This document shows, in pieces, positions 23,624 through 31,565 of a stretch of DNA of 37,542 bases (the first letter of the stretch is position 1; every line of letters starts with the position of its first letter). Made by a program: the position numbers and the translations under genes. This stretch comes from an uncultured Oscillospiraceae bacterium (GTDB lineage: Bacteria > Bacillota > Clostridia > Oscillospirales > Oscillospiraceae). The notes below the pieces were generated by a model. The model did no database searches. It saw only the letters and a list, made by a program, of their open reading frames with translations, and was not told where the DNA came from. The DNA is taken from NCBI GenBank assembly GCA_910588625.1, contig CAJUQN010000019.1, positions 1-37,542 of the forward strand. Direction: 5' to 3'.

Positions 23624-24838
23624 TTACAGCTTTCCCTGCTCCCGCAGTGCCTGGACCTTGTCGGGCAGCCCCCACAGGTTGATGAAGCCCTGGGAGTCCT
23701 TCTGGTCGTAGTCGCTCTCCTCGAAAGTCACGAGGTTCTCGGAGTACAGCGTCTCAGGAGAGGTGACGGAAGCGGTAATGATGTTGCCCTTGTACAGCTT
23801 CAGTTTCACCTGGCCGGTGACGTGCTTCTGAGTATCCACGGCGAAGGCCTGGAGGGCCTCCCGAAGGGGGGTAAACCACTTTCCGTTGTAGACCAGGTCG
23901 GCAAAATCCACCGCCAGCTTGGACTTCATGTGCTTGGTGTCCTTGTCCAAGGTGATCATCTCCAGCACCTCGTGGGCCCGGTAGAGAATGGAGCCGCCCG
24001 GTGTCTCGTACACCCCCCGGTCCTTCATGCCCACCAGACGGTTTTCCACGATGTCCAGTAGGCCGATGCCGTTGTCGCCACCCAGCTTGTTCAGCTTGCG
24101 GATGATGTCAGATGCTTTCATTTTCTCTCCATCAATGGCAACGGGCCAGCCCTTCTCAAAATCCAAGGTGACATAAGCGGGGGCGTCGGGAGCCATGGCG
24201 GGAGAAACGCCCATCTCCAGGAAGCCGGGTTTATCGTACAACGGCTCGTTGGCGGGATCCTCCAGGTCCAGGCCTTCGTGGGACAGGTGCCACAAGTTCT
24301 TATCCTTGGAGTAGTTGGTTTCCCGGGAAATCTTCAAAGGCACATTGTGAGCCTCGGCGTAGTCAATCTCCTCGTCGCGGCCCTTGATAGACCACTCCCG
24401 CCAGGGGGCGATGATGCGCATTTCGGGGGCGAAGCGCTTGATGGCCAGCTCGAAACGGACCTGGTCATTTCCCTTTCCGGTGCAGCCGTGGCAGATGGCG
24501 TCGGCTCCCTCCTTCTTGGCGATCTCCACCAGGCGGCGGGCGATGACGGGCCGGGCAAAGGCGGTGCCCAGCAGATAGTCCTCATACTTAGCCCCCATCA
24601 TCATGGAGGGAATGATCACCTCGTCCACCATGATGTCAGTCAGGTCCTCGATATACAGCTTGGAGGCGCCTGTTTTGACGGCCTTCTCCTCCAGGCCGTC
24701 CAGCTCGTCTCCCTGACCCACATCGGCGGACACAGCGATGATCTCAGGGTTGTTGTAATTCTCCTTCAGCCAGGGGATAATAATGGATGTATCCAATCCG
24801 CCCGAATAGGCAAGCACTACTTTTTTTACGTCAGTCAC
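23624..24838 (-). CDS. argG: Argininosuccinate synthase
   Basis: A 404-residue ATP pyrophosphatase-type ligase joining citrulline and aspartate. VVLAYSGGLDTSIIIPWL (PP-loop) starts at residue 6, with AVSADVGQG, CHGCTGKGNDQVRFE near 115, and the citrulline-side segment SRETNYSKDKNLWHLSHEG near 170. The start is GTG 24838: GGAGGG precedes it, homology begins directly after it, and the open frame upstream overlaps the promoter. It is the first gene of the arginine operon. Confidence 0.95.
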   Translation of the reverse strand: MTDVKKVVLAYSGGLDTSIIIPWLKENYNNPEIIAVSADVGQGDELDGLEEKAVKTGASKLYIEDLTDIMVDEVIIPSMMMGAKYEDYLLGTAFARPVIARRLVEIAKKEGADAICHGCTGKGNDQVRFELAIKRFAPEMRIIAPWREWSIKGRDEEIDYAEAHNVPLKISRETNYSKDKNLWHLSHEGLDLEDPANEPLYDKPGFLEMGVSPAMAPDAPAYVTLDFEKGWPVAIDGEKMKASDIIRKLNKLGGDNGIGLLDIVENRLVGMKDRGVYETPGGSILYRAHEVLEMITLDKDTKHMKSKLAVDFADLVYNGKWFTPLREALQAFAVDTQKHVTGQVKLKLYKGNIITASVTSPETLYSENLVTFEESDYDQKDSQGFINLWGLPDKVQALREQGKL

Positions 24839-24894
24839 GGTGATTCCCTCCGATTTTCCATTGTTAACGGGCACATTTCCGTACCGCTTGTAAA

Positions 24895-24923
24895 AGTATA
24901 CTACCCTGTTTCCCGATTGACAA
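24895..24923 (-). promoter_or_regulatory. Promoter of the arginine operon
   Basis: On the minus strand TTGTCA (24918-24923), a 17-base spacer and TATACT (24895-24900) form a strong promoter about 57 bases before argG. An ArgR-like box lies just upstream of the -35. Confidence 0.8.
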
Positions 24924-24932
24924 GTGATTTTT

Positions 24933-25029
24933 TGCATAGTTATCCGATTTTCCCCTGACATTTCTGAGTAATATTCCACATATTCGGATAAATATTCACT
25001 TCATTTATGAATGGTCACTATATTTATCC
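24933..25029. promoter_or_regulatory. Three ArgR/AhrC-like boxes in the argG-nifS divergent region
   Basis: A shared core GGATAA(A/C)TAT occurs three times: GGATAACTATGCA (minus, 24933-24945), GGATAAATATTCA (plus, 24986-24998) and GGATAAATATAG (minus, 25018-25029). The second is close to the known ARG-box half-site pattern (TGAATAAATATTCA). Location between the arginine operon promoter and the cysteine desulfurase promoter fits arginine-dependent repression of argG. No argR gene is in the window. Confidence 0.55.
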
Positions 25030-25072
25030 ATTTTGTGTCCCGTTATCGCTGAAACAATTTCTACAATTCCTA

Positions 25073-25101
25073 TTGACAAGGTATGCTTTTTACGGTATGA
25101 T
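25073..25101 (+). promoter_or_regulatory. Promoter of the nifS-iscU operon
   Basis: TTGACA (25073-25078), a 17-base spacer and TATGAT (25096-25101), about 58 bases before the start. Confidence 0.85.
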
Positions 25102-25158
25102 TTGGGCGAAACAAAAAACGGTCCCTTTTTTACGGACTTCAAGGAGATGGAACAAGCC

Positions 25159-26346
25159 ATGATATACGCGGACAACGCCGCGACTACAAAGACCAGCCAC
25201 GCCGCTCAGCAGGCTATGCTGGATGCCATGGAGCGCTTCTGGGGCAACCCTTCCAGCCTCCACTCCCCCGGCCAGCAGGCTAAGGAGGCGCTACAATCCG
25301 CCCGTGAAACGGTAGCAAAGGCCATCGGCGCCCAGGCAAGAGAGATTTATTTCACCTCCGGCGGCAGTGAAGCGGACAATCAGGCCATCGTCAGCGCCGC
25401 CAAAATGGGCGCACGCAAAGGCAAGAAGCACCTGATTACCACCGCCATTGAGCACCACGCTGTTCTCCACACCATGGACCAACTGTCCAAGGAGGGCTTT
25501 GAGGTCACGCTGATCGGCGTGGACGAGAGCGGTATCGTCCAGGTTGAGGACGTGGCCGCCGCCATCCGGGAGGACACCGCTCTGGTGTCCGTCATGTTCG
25601 CCAATAATGAGATCGGCGCCATCCAGCCCATCTCAGAGATCGGCGCGGTGTGCCGGAAAAAGGGCATCCCTTTCCATGTGGACGCCGTCCAGGCCGTGGG
25701 GCATCTGCCTATTGACGTGAACGTCCAAAACATTGATATGCTGTCTCTGTCCGGACACAAGTTCCACGGGCCCCGGGGCGTGGGCGCGCTGTATGTGCGC
25801 CGGGGCATCCCATTGCTCACCTTCATCCACGGCGGGGCCCAGGAGTCTGGACGCCGGGCGGGTACGGAAAACCTCCCCGCTATCATGGGCATGGCCGCAG
25901 CGCTGGAGGATGCCACCGCCCATATGGAGGAGAACGGTGCCCACGCGGCCAAGCTCCGCAATGCCTTGATCGAAGGGCTGTCCAAAATCCCCCATTCCGC
26001 CCTTAACGGCGATCGGACTCGGCGGCTTCCCGGCAATGTGAATTTCTGCTTCGAGGGCATCGAAGGCGAGTCCCTGCTGCTGTTACTGGACGACAAAGGT
26101 ATCGCCGCCTCCTCCGGTTCAGCCTGCACCTCCGGCTCCCTGGACCCCAGTCATGTTCTGCTGGCCATCGGACGGCCCCACGAGGTGGCCCACGGTTCCC
26201 TGCGCCTGACCTTGGACCAGGACAACACCATGGAGGACGTGGAAAACATCGTCAAGGCCACCACTGAGGTCGTGGACTATCTCCGGGATTTGTCCCCCGT
26301 TTGGAAAGCATTACAGAGAGGAGAACGCAACTATGTTATACAGTGA
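25159..26346 (+). CDS. nifS: Cysteine desulfurase (NifS/IscS family)
   Basis: A 395-residue PLP enzyme converting cysteine to alanine and a persulfide that supplies sulfur for Fe-S clusters. MIYADNAATTKTS starts the protein; GGSEADNQAI near residue 70, ITTAIEHHAVLHT near 95, the PLP lysine in LSGHKFHGPRGVGALY near 200, and the active-site Cys in SSGSACTSGSLDPSHVL near 323. ATG 25159 follows AAGGAG and agrees with the family start; the longer open frame covers the promoter. The next gene is a scaffold, so cluster assembly is the likely role. Confidence 0.93.
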   Translation: MIYADNAATTKTSHAAQQAMLDAMERFWGNPSSLHSPGQQAKEALQSARETVAKAIGAQAREIYFTSGGSEADNQAIVSAAKMGARKGKKHLITTAIEHHAVLHTMDQLSKEGFEVTLIGVDESGIVQVEDVAAAIREDTALVSVMFANNEIGAIQPISEIGAVCRKKGIPFHVDAVQAVGHLPIDVNVQNIDMLSLSGHKFHGPRGVGALYVRRGIPLLTFIHGGAQESGRRAGTENLPAIMGMAAALEDATAHMEENGAHAAKLRNALIEGLSKIPHSALNGDRTRRLPGNVNFCFEGIEGESLLLLLDDKGIAASSGSACTSGSLDPSHVLLAIGRPHEVAHGSLRLTLDQDNTMEDVENIVKATTEVVDYLRDLSPVWKALQRGERNYVIQ

Positions 26347-26782
26347 AAAAGTGATGGACCATTTCCGCAACCCCCGCAACGTGGGTGAGATTGAGAACGC
26401 TGACGGCGTGGGCGAGGTGGGCAACGCCAAGTGCGGCGACATAATGAAGATGTACCTCAAAATCGAGGATAGTATCATCGTGGACGTGAAGTTTGAGACC
26501 TTCGGCTGCGGCAGTGCCATTGCCACCAGCTCCATGGCCACTGAGCTCATCAAGGGCAAGAAGGTGGAGGAGGCCCTTTCCCTCACCAATCAGGCTGTGG
26601 TGGAGGCGTTGGATGGCCTTCCCGCCCACAAGATCCACTGCTCCGTACTGGCGGAGGAGGCAGTACGTGCCGCCATCAAAGACTATTATGACAAGAATGG
26701 CATCGCTTACGAACCCGAGCAGTTCTGCAGCGGCGATTGTTCCTGCTGTCACGAGCACGACCATCAGGAGGCCGAGGAGTAG
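26333..26782 (+). CDS. iscU: Fe-S cluster scaffold protein IscU/NifU-like
   Basis: A 149-residue scaffold on which Fe-S clusters are assembled with the desulfurase encoded upstream. Cluster ligands are at C34 (NAKCGD, with the conserved Asp36), C59 (FGCGSAIATSS) and C103 (KIHCSVLAEEA). Ahead of C34 is the typical HFRNPRNVGEIENADG. An extra tail, FCSGDCSCCHEHDHQE, adds four cysteines and three histidines and may bind metal. The gene overlaps the desulfurase end by 14 bases, with GAGAGGAG upstream. Confidence 0.94.
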   Translation: MLYSEKVMDHFRNPRNVGEIENADGVGEVGNAKCGDIMKMYLKIEDSIIVDVKFETFGCGSAIATSSMATELIKGKKVEEALSLTNQAVVEALDGLPAHKIHCSVLAEEAVRAAIKDYYDKNGIAYEPEQFCSGDCSCCHEHDHQEAEE

Positions 26783-26797
26783 CACATCAAACAGCGT

Positions 26798-26838
26798 AAA
26801 AATAGAGGCCACACCGAACCGGTGGGTCCTCTATTTTT
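26798..26838 (+). terminator. Terminator between iscU and the P-type ATPase
   Basis: AAATAGAGG...CACC pairs with GGTG...CCTCTATTT and is followed by TTATTTT. The flanking A and T runs suggest it serves both convergent genes. Confidence 0.88.
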
Positions 26839-26846
26839 ATTTTAAA

Positions 26847-29354
26847 TTATCGATCCCGAGACGCGGCGCGTCTCGGTCCTGGTTTGCCAAGCCTCTTTTT
26901 GCACACAGTCACCAACAGTTCTATCAGCTCAAGTCCTCGCTCAAATACGAAGATTACCGACGGGGTAAGCATAAGAAACACCACAATTACCAGCCCGGAT
27001 TGAAAGTCCAAGGGCGTCAGTTCAAACATGGAACCAAAACCCAGCACCGCGATGACAAAGGCCACCGACATGGTACCCAACAGCGTCCACCGCTTCCAAT
27101 CCAAGGGCCTGGAAATGTAGTACAGCACCAGCAATCCCACCTCACCCATGATGACGGTGGCCAGGGTGGATAGGGTGACGCGCTCAAAGTCAAAGGCCAT
27201 CGTAAACAGCTCGATAAAAATCATCAGAATGATATTAGCCAGCCCTCCGGGCAGAGCCCGGCGGAGCACGTTGGGCATAAAGCGGCCCTTCACCAGCTCG
27301 TGGTTGGGCTCCAGCGCCAGCACGAAGGAGGGCGCGCCGATGGTCAGGGCGCTGATCAAAGTGAGCTGAATGGGTACAAACGGATACGGAAACCCAGCGA
27401 ACAGGGTGATTAGGGACAGGAACAGCGACATAATGTTCTTCACCAGGTAGAGCGCCGCTGAGCGCTGGATATTATTGATGACCCGCCGTCCCTCCTGCAC
27501 CACCTCGGGCATGGAGGCAAAGTTGGAATCCAGCAGCACCACCTGGGCCACTTGACAGGCCGCCTCGGAGCCGGAGGCCATGGCAATGCCGCAGTCGGCG
27601 TCCTTCAGCGCCAGCACGTCGTTGACGCCGTCCCCAGTCATAGCTACGGTGTGTCCCGCCTTTTGCAAGGCTTTTACCAGCTTGCGCTTTTGGTCAGGCG
27701 TCACCCGTCCGAACACATTGTAATCCCGCACAGCGCGGGTATAATCCGCAGGTTCCTTCAGCGTCGCAGCGTCCACGAAGCGGTCCGCCCCATCGATGCC
27801 CGCCTGGACCGCCACACTAGATACGGTGGAAGGGTTGTCACCGGAGATGACCTTCACCGTCACCCCTTGCTGGGCAAAGTATCGGAAGGTCTCCGGCGCC
27901 TCCTCACGGATGGGATTGTTGATGACCGCTAGAGCCAGGGGTTCAATCGTGCCGGACAATCCCCCGTCCCTAGTTGCATTTCCACATTTCGCCAACAACA
28001 GTACCCGGCAGCCCTGCTCCTGATATGGCGTGACCATATGCTCCAGATCAGCATAACGGGCTTTCATGATGAATTCCGGCGCACCTACCACATAGGCGCC
28101 GTAGGACTTAAACACCACCGCTGACCATTTGCTAGCCGAGGTAAACGGCACAGTGCGGTCCGCCTGCCAGATGGAGGATTTGTTGAATCTCTCCGCCATA
28201 GCTCGGGCAGTGTCGTTGTCCGCGTCGATGGCTCGATAGTAGGCGTTGAAAATCTCCTCCACCTTTGCCGCGGGATAGCGGTCCTCGTCCAGAGGAACCA
28301 CCTCCCGCACAGTCATCTCCGGCTGGGTGATGGTGCCCGTCTTGTCCACGCACAGCACATCCACATGGGCCAGGGTCTCCACAGCGGACAGCTCGTGCAC
28401 CAAGGTCTGGCGCTGGGCCAAACGCATAACGGACACTGCCAGCGCCACACTGGTCAGCAGGTACAGCCCCTCGGGGATCATTCCAATCAGGGCGGCCACT
28501 ACGGCGGGGACGGCCTGGTCAAACTTGTTGCCCTGCACCATCAGCTCATTGTAGAACAGCGCCGTGCCGATGGGGATGAGGGCAAAACCGATAAACCGGA
28601 TCAGCCGGTCCAGTGACTTCATCATCTCCGACCGGCCCACGCCCTGATCGGTCTTGGCCTCTAGGGACAATCGGGCAGCATAGCTGGACTTGCCCACCCG
28701 GTCCAACCGGGCACGGCACTTGCCGGATACCACGAAGCTGCCGCTCAAAAGCTCATCGCCGGGGTCCTTGGTAATAGGGTCAGCCTCACCGGTAATCAGG
28801 GCTTCATTCACCGTCACCTGGCCGGACATCACCGGACCGTCGGCCGGGATTTGGTCGCCCGCGCCCAGCTCCACAATGTCCTCCCGCACCAGCTTGTGGA
28901 CGGGAACGGTGCCAAGCTGGCCGTCCCGCACCACTTTTACCCGCGACTCACTAATCAGGGATAGCTTTTCCAGAGTGGCCCGGGAACGGAGCTGCTGAAC
29001 AATGCCAATGATGGAGTTTACCGCCGCGATCCCCAGAAACATCATGTCCTTGAAGTCTCCGGCTAACACTAACAAAGCGGCCAGGACCACAAACACCAGG
29101 TTGAAAAAAGTCAGTGTGTTTTCCCGGATGATTTGGCCGGTGGACTTGGCGTTGCTCTCTACCATCTCGTTGCCTAGACCCTGCTCCAGAAGGTCCGCCG
29201 CCTGAGCCGTGGTCAGGCCCAGCTTTGGGTCGGGGAATACACGCTCTGGCTCTCGAGCGGAACGTGAAGCACGGTCCGCCCGGCGCTTTGAGTAATCGTT
29301 GTCCCGGCGGCGCTTGGGCGGCGGCGCTTGTTGGAATTGTGCCTGTTGAGCCAT
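26847..29354 (-). CDS. Cation-translocating P-type ATPase (CtpE-like)
   Basis: An 835-residue P-type ATPase. A basic, Gln/Pro-rich cytosolic N-tail (residues 1-45) precedes two transmembrane helices, the actuator domain with NEALITGEADPITK near 190, helices with IPEGLYLL near 300, the phosphorylation site VDKTGTIT with Asp near 337, the hinge MTGDGVNDVLALKDAD near 571, and C-terminal helices. The PEGL motif and architecture resemble CtpE and related P2-like pumps, so Ca2+ is a plausible substrate, but this is inference. ATG 29354 has AAAGGGG upstream; a TTG 14 codons earlier is less likely. There is no N-terminal heavy-metal-binding domain. Confidence 0.88.
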   Translation of the reverse strand: MAQQAQFQQAPPPKRRRDNDYSKRRADRASRSAREPERVFPDPKLGLTTAQAADLLEQGLGNEMVESNAKSTGQIIRENTLTFFNLVFVVLAALLVLAGDFKDMMFLGIAAVNSIIGIVQQLRSRATLEKLSLISESRVKVVRDGQLGTVPVHKLVREDIVELGAGDQIPADGPVMSGQVTVNEALITGEADPITKDPGDELLSGSFVVSGKCRARLDRVGKSSYAARLSLEAKTDQGVGRSEMMKSLDRLIRFIGFALIPIGTALFYNELMVQGNKFDQAVPAVVAALIGMIPEGLYLLTSVALAVSVMRLAQRQTLVHELSAVETLAHVDVLCVDKTGTITQPEMTVREVVPLDEDRYPAAKVEEIFNAYYRAIDADNDTARAMAERFNKSSIWQADRTVPFTSASKWSAVVFKSYGAYVVGAPEFIMKARYADLEHMVTPYQEQGCRVLLLAKCGNATRDGGLSGTIEPLALAVINNPIREEAPETFRYFAQQGVTVKVISGDNPSTVSSVAVQAGIDGADRFVDAATLKEPADYTRAVRDYNVFGRVTPDQKRKLVKALQKAGHTVAMTGDGVNDVLALKDADCGIAMASGSEAACQVAQVVLLDSNFASMPEVVQEGRRVINNIQRSAALYLVKNIMSLFLSLITLFAGFPYPFVPIQLTLISALTIGAPSFVLALEPNHELVKGRFMPNVLRRALPGGLANIILMIFIELFTMAFDFERVTLSTLATVIMGEVGLLVLYYISRPLDWKRWTLLGTMSVAFVIAVLGFGSMFELTPLDFQSGLVIVVFLMLTPSVIFVFERGLELIELLVTVCKKRLGKPGPRRAASRDR

Positions 29355-29414
29355 AGTATCGGCCCCTTTGCTTTTTATTTCTCTGAGTTCTTCCAAATTT
29401 TTCAGATTGTTGAC

Positions 29415-29443
29415 ATTATACTATAAAAAAGGGCCGACGTAAA
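29415..29443 (-). promoter_or_regulatory. Promoter of the P-type ATPase, embedded in a terminator
   Basis: On the minus strand TATAAT (29415-29420) is 17 bases from TTTACG (29438-29443). The -35 lies in the loop and 3' arm of the terminator of the upstream histidine kinase gene. Confidence 0.55.
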
Positions 29444-29458
29444 GCGCCGGCCCTTTAA
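29421..29458 (-). terminator. Terminator of the response regulator/ABC/kinase operon
   Basis: On the minus strand GGGCCG pairs with CGGCCC with a CG/CG inner pair, followed by TTTTTTATAG. Confidence 0.85.
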
Positions 29459-29484
29459 CGTTTTGTAAAATTAGACAAGATATG

Positions 29485-30384
29485 TCAAATGCTCCAGCGC
29501 ACTTCTATGGTGAATACTCCTTTTTCCCAACGGGCAAAAATCATGTGACCCATGCGCTCCGTCAGCGCCTTAACGATGGCCAAGCCTAAGCCTGTGGATT
29601 GACCTGTACGCATTTTATCCGCAGTATAAAAACGCTCAAACACATGGGCGGCATCCTCCTCCGTCAAATCATCCGCACGGTTGGAGAAGGAGGAGATGAC
29701 ATATCCCCCAAACCGATACAATTTAATCGACAGCATATCCATTCCGTGGCGCAGGGCATTGGTCAGCAGATTGGAGAAAATGCGGGTCACCGCTCCCCTG
29801 TCCGCCCAGACCGGGGGCAGGTCCGGCGCAATGTCCACCTCCATGGCAAGCCCTGTCTCCTCAATTTGCTCATAAGCTGCCGCCAGTTGGTCGGACAGGG
29901 CGCGGCCCAGGTCCACCTTTTCCCGCTCCAAAGGCAGTTCTCCCCCTTCGATACGGGACAGGTCATAAAATGTGGCGATAAAAACTTGAAGCGTCCGCGC
30001 TCTCCCCTCGATGACTTGGAAGTACTCTTGCCGTTTTTCCGGGGGCAGCTCCTTCTGCTCCAAAAGCTGCAAATAGCCCAGAATAGAGGTCAGCGGCGTG
30101 CGCAGGTCGTGGGACACGTTGGCAATCTGCTGGCGCAGCTCCTGCTCCTTGCGGCGGTAGCCCGCCCGCTCCTCCTGGCGCAGCTCCAGCAGGTCGTTGA
30201 GGCAGACCAGCAGCTCCTCCGCCCCGGCGCTGGGACATGGCAGGGACAGGCGGGCCGTAGTCTCGTCGGCCATCTGGGCTCTCATCTGGCTGGCAGCCCG
30301 ACACAGCCCACGCTCCAGGGTGTACCGACGGACCGCTTGGACGGCAATCACCAGCAGCAAGACAATGATCATGGCGGTTTTCAT
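29485..30384 (-). CDS. Sensor histidine kinase
   Basis: A 299-residue kinase with one N-terminal membrane helix (residues 3-18) and almost no extracytoplasmic part. A linker is followed by the H-box IANVSHDLRTPLTSILGYLQ (phospho-His near residue 91) and an ATPase domain with IFSNLLTNALRHG (N-box), VFERFYTADKMRTGQSTGLGLAIVK (F and G boxes). With so little sensor region it probably senses through the membrane or the co-encoded transporter, as in peptide-antibiotic systems. It is the last gene of the operon, 21 bases after a 56-codon gene, with AAAGGGGG upstream. Confidence 0.9.
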   Translation of the reverse strand: MKTAMIIVLLLVIAVQAVRRYTLERGLCRAASQMRAQMADETTARLSLPCPSAGAEELLVCLNDLLELRQEERAGYRRKEQELRQQIANVSHDLRTPLTSILGYLQLLEQKELPPEKRQEYFQVIEGRARTLQVFIATFYDLSRIEGGELPLEREKVDLGRALSDQLAAAYEQIEETGLAMEVDIAPDLPPVWADRGAVTRIFSNLLTNALRHGMDMLSIKLYRFGGYVISSFSNRADDLTEEDAAHVFERFYTADKMRTGQSTGLGLAIVKALTERMGHMIFARWEKGVFTIEVRWSI

Positions 30385-30405
30385 GGAACGCCGCGCCCCC
30401 TTTCG

Positions 30406-30576
30406 TCAAATAACCCCCAGCATAATCAAAACCAGCAGCACGAGCAAAACGACAAGGATCACCTTGACGTACCAGGGGGAGCGTTCGCCCCGGCCCATCC
30501 AAAGCCCCAGCAGCACCAGCAGGATAGGGCCGAGAATGCCCATAGGTCCCCCGGCAATGATCAAAAACCATTCCAT
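30406..30576 (-). CDS. Small two-helix membrane protein
   Basis: A 56-residue protein, MEWFLIIAGGPMGILGPILL..., with two hydrophobic stretches around a short WMGRGERSPWYVK turn. ATG 30576 has no Shine-Dalgarno sequence; it lies inside the upstream 21-codon frame, whose stop is 13 bases further, so translation may depend on coupling. No family is recognised. Position between an ABC permease and a histidine kinase suggests a regulatory or accessory membrane peptide. Confidence 0.6.
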   Translation of the reverse strand: MEWFLIIAGGPMGILGPILLVLLGLWMGRGERSPWYVKVILVVLLVLLVLIMLGVI

Positions 30577-30626
30577 CCGAACAGAACCATGAGGAGCAGG
30601 AAGAACACGATTACAGGAATTTTCAT
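30561..30626 (-). CDS. Micro-ORF: 21-residue hydrophobic peptide
   Basis: The frame MKIPVIVFFLLLMVLFGWNG plus a final Phe starts at 30626 after GGGGTG and stops at 30561, overlapping the start of the 56-codon gene in another frame. It resembles a single membrane helix. It may be a real micropeptide or a translational coupler for the next gene. Confidence 0.4.
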   Translation of the reverse strand: MKIPVIVFFLLLMVLFGWNGF

Positions 30627-30651
30627 TAGAACACCCCATCAAACGGCTTTT

Positions 30652-30671
30652 GCCGGGCCTTTCGGCCCGGC
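30652..30671 (-). promoter_or_regulatory. Intra-operon GC hairpin
   Basis: GCCGGGCC and GGCCCGGC form an 8-bp stem with a 4-base loop between the 32- and 21-codon frames. It is followed on the minus strand by AAAA, so it is not a terminator; it may protect or process the mRNA so that transporter and kinase are expressed at different levels. Confidence 0.5.
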
Positions 30672-30681
30672 GGAAACCGGC

Positions 30682-30780
30682 TCATTTTTTCGGCTTCTGA
30701 AGAATCAGGCTGAGTCCGCCTATCATTGCCGCCGCGATGACGGCCCAAAGCACCGCTTCCATCCGTTTTCTCCGTTTCAT
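30682..30780 (-). CDS. Micro-ORF: 32-residue membrane peptide
   Basis: The frame MKRRKRMEAVLWAVIAAAMI continues with GGLSLILQKPKK: a strongly basic start, one membrane helix and a basic end. Its ATG is two bases after the permease stop, with AAGGAGATC upstream, so it is likely translated. I recognise no family; small single-span proteins often attach to ABC transporters or sensor kinases. Confidence 0.6.
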   Translation of the reverse strand: MKRRKRMEAVLWAVIAAAMIGGLSLILQKPKK

Positions 30781-30782
30781 GG

Positions 30783-31565
30783 TTATTTGATCTCCTTTCG
30801 GTTGAATCCATACAGGCCCACGGCGGTGCAGACGATGACCCAAAATGCCCCCACCAGCCATGCCCTGCCCAGATAGCTCACGTCGCCCACCACGCTTTTG
30901 GCTCCATTCAGCATTTGCACAGGGAAATACGGGACCGCCTTAAGCAGCGCATTTCCCACCGGTCCCCGGATAAGCAGTCCCGCCAGATCGATGAAAGTCT
31001 CCAGCACGAACACAATGCCCACATAGAGGAAGGAGCTGGCCATCTCCCCGTTCACCAAAAACAGGCACATACATAGCGCCGCCTGAGCGCCGATCCACAG
31101 CGGAAGCCCTACTGACAGGAAGTAGCCCACGATAGCCAGCGCCTCCGATGTGGCGTAGAACGCGGCGGACTCCGATTCCATGGGCAGGCAGACCGCGCAA
31201 AGCCCCAGGAAGAAAGCCATCATGACCACCAGATACACGATGGACAGCATGGTCTGGGCCAGGAATTTGCCCAGGTAAATCTGAGTGCGGCTTAAGCCAA
31301 AGGACACCTCATTTTTCAGCGTGGAATTTTTGTACTGCCCCGCGAACACGATATCCCCGGTGAGCAGGCAGGTGCAAAAGCCGATGACTCCCATCTCTAT
31401 GATGGTGATGATGGCCCCGCCGAAAGGAGTGGCCATAGAATGGGCGTTGTGGAAGGCAAACATGGACGTATAAAGCGCCTCCAATGCCAGCATGACCCCA
31501 AGGGCGATATAGGTATAGGGCCGGTGGAGCAGCTTGTAAATCTCAGCGCGGATATAGTTAAACAT
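30783..31565 (-). CDS. ABC-2 type transporter permease
   Basis: A 260-residue permease with six hydrophobic segments (about residues 20-38, 50-75, 100-130, 140-165, 175-200 and 230-250). MFNYIRAEIYKLLHRPYTYI at the start and the NSTLKNEVSFGLSRTQIYLGK coupling-helix region near 80 fit the BcrB/LanG-like ABC-2 permeases that export or confer resistance to peptide antibiotics. It overlaps the ATPase gene end by eight bases, with GGAGGTGGG upstream, and should form the transporter with it. Confidence 0.85.
   Translation of the reverse strand: MFNYIRAEIYKLLHRPYTYIALGVMLALEALYTSMFAFHNAHSMATPFGGAIITIIEMGVIGFCTCLLTGDIVFAGQYKNSTLKNEVSFGLSRTQIYLGKFLAQTMLSIVYLVVMMAFFLGLCAVCLPMESESAAFYATSEALAIVGYFLSVGLPLWIGAQAALCMCLFLVNGEMASSFLYVGIVFVLETFIDLAGLLIRGPVGNALLKAVPYFPVQMLNGAKSVVGDVSYLGRAWLVGAFWVIVCTAVGLYGFNRKEIK

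Noticed and set aside
30652..30671. The GCCGGGCC/GGCCCGGC hairpin as an operon terminator
   Set aside because: It is followed by AAAA on the transcribed strand and further co-directional frames continue after it.
29599..30876. Plus-strand open frame of 425 codons
   Set aside because: Antisense to the histidine kinase and micro-ORF region; Gln/His-rich without recognisable domain.
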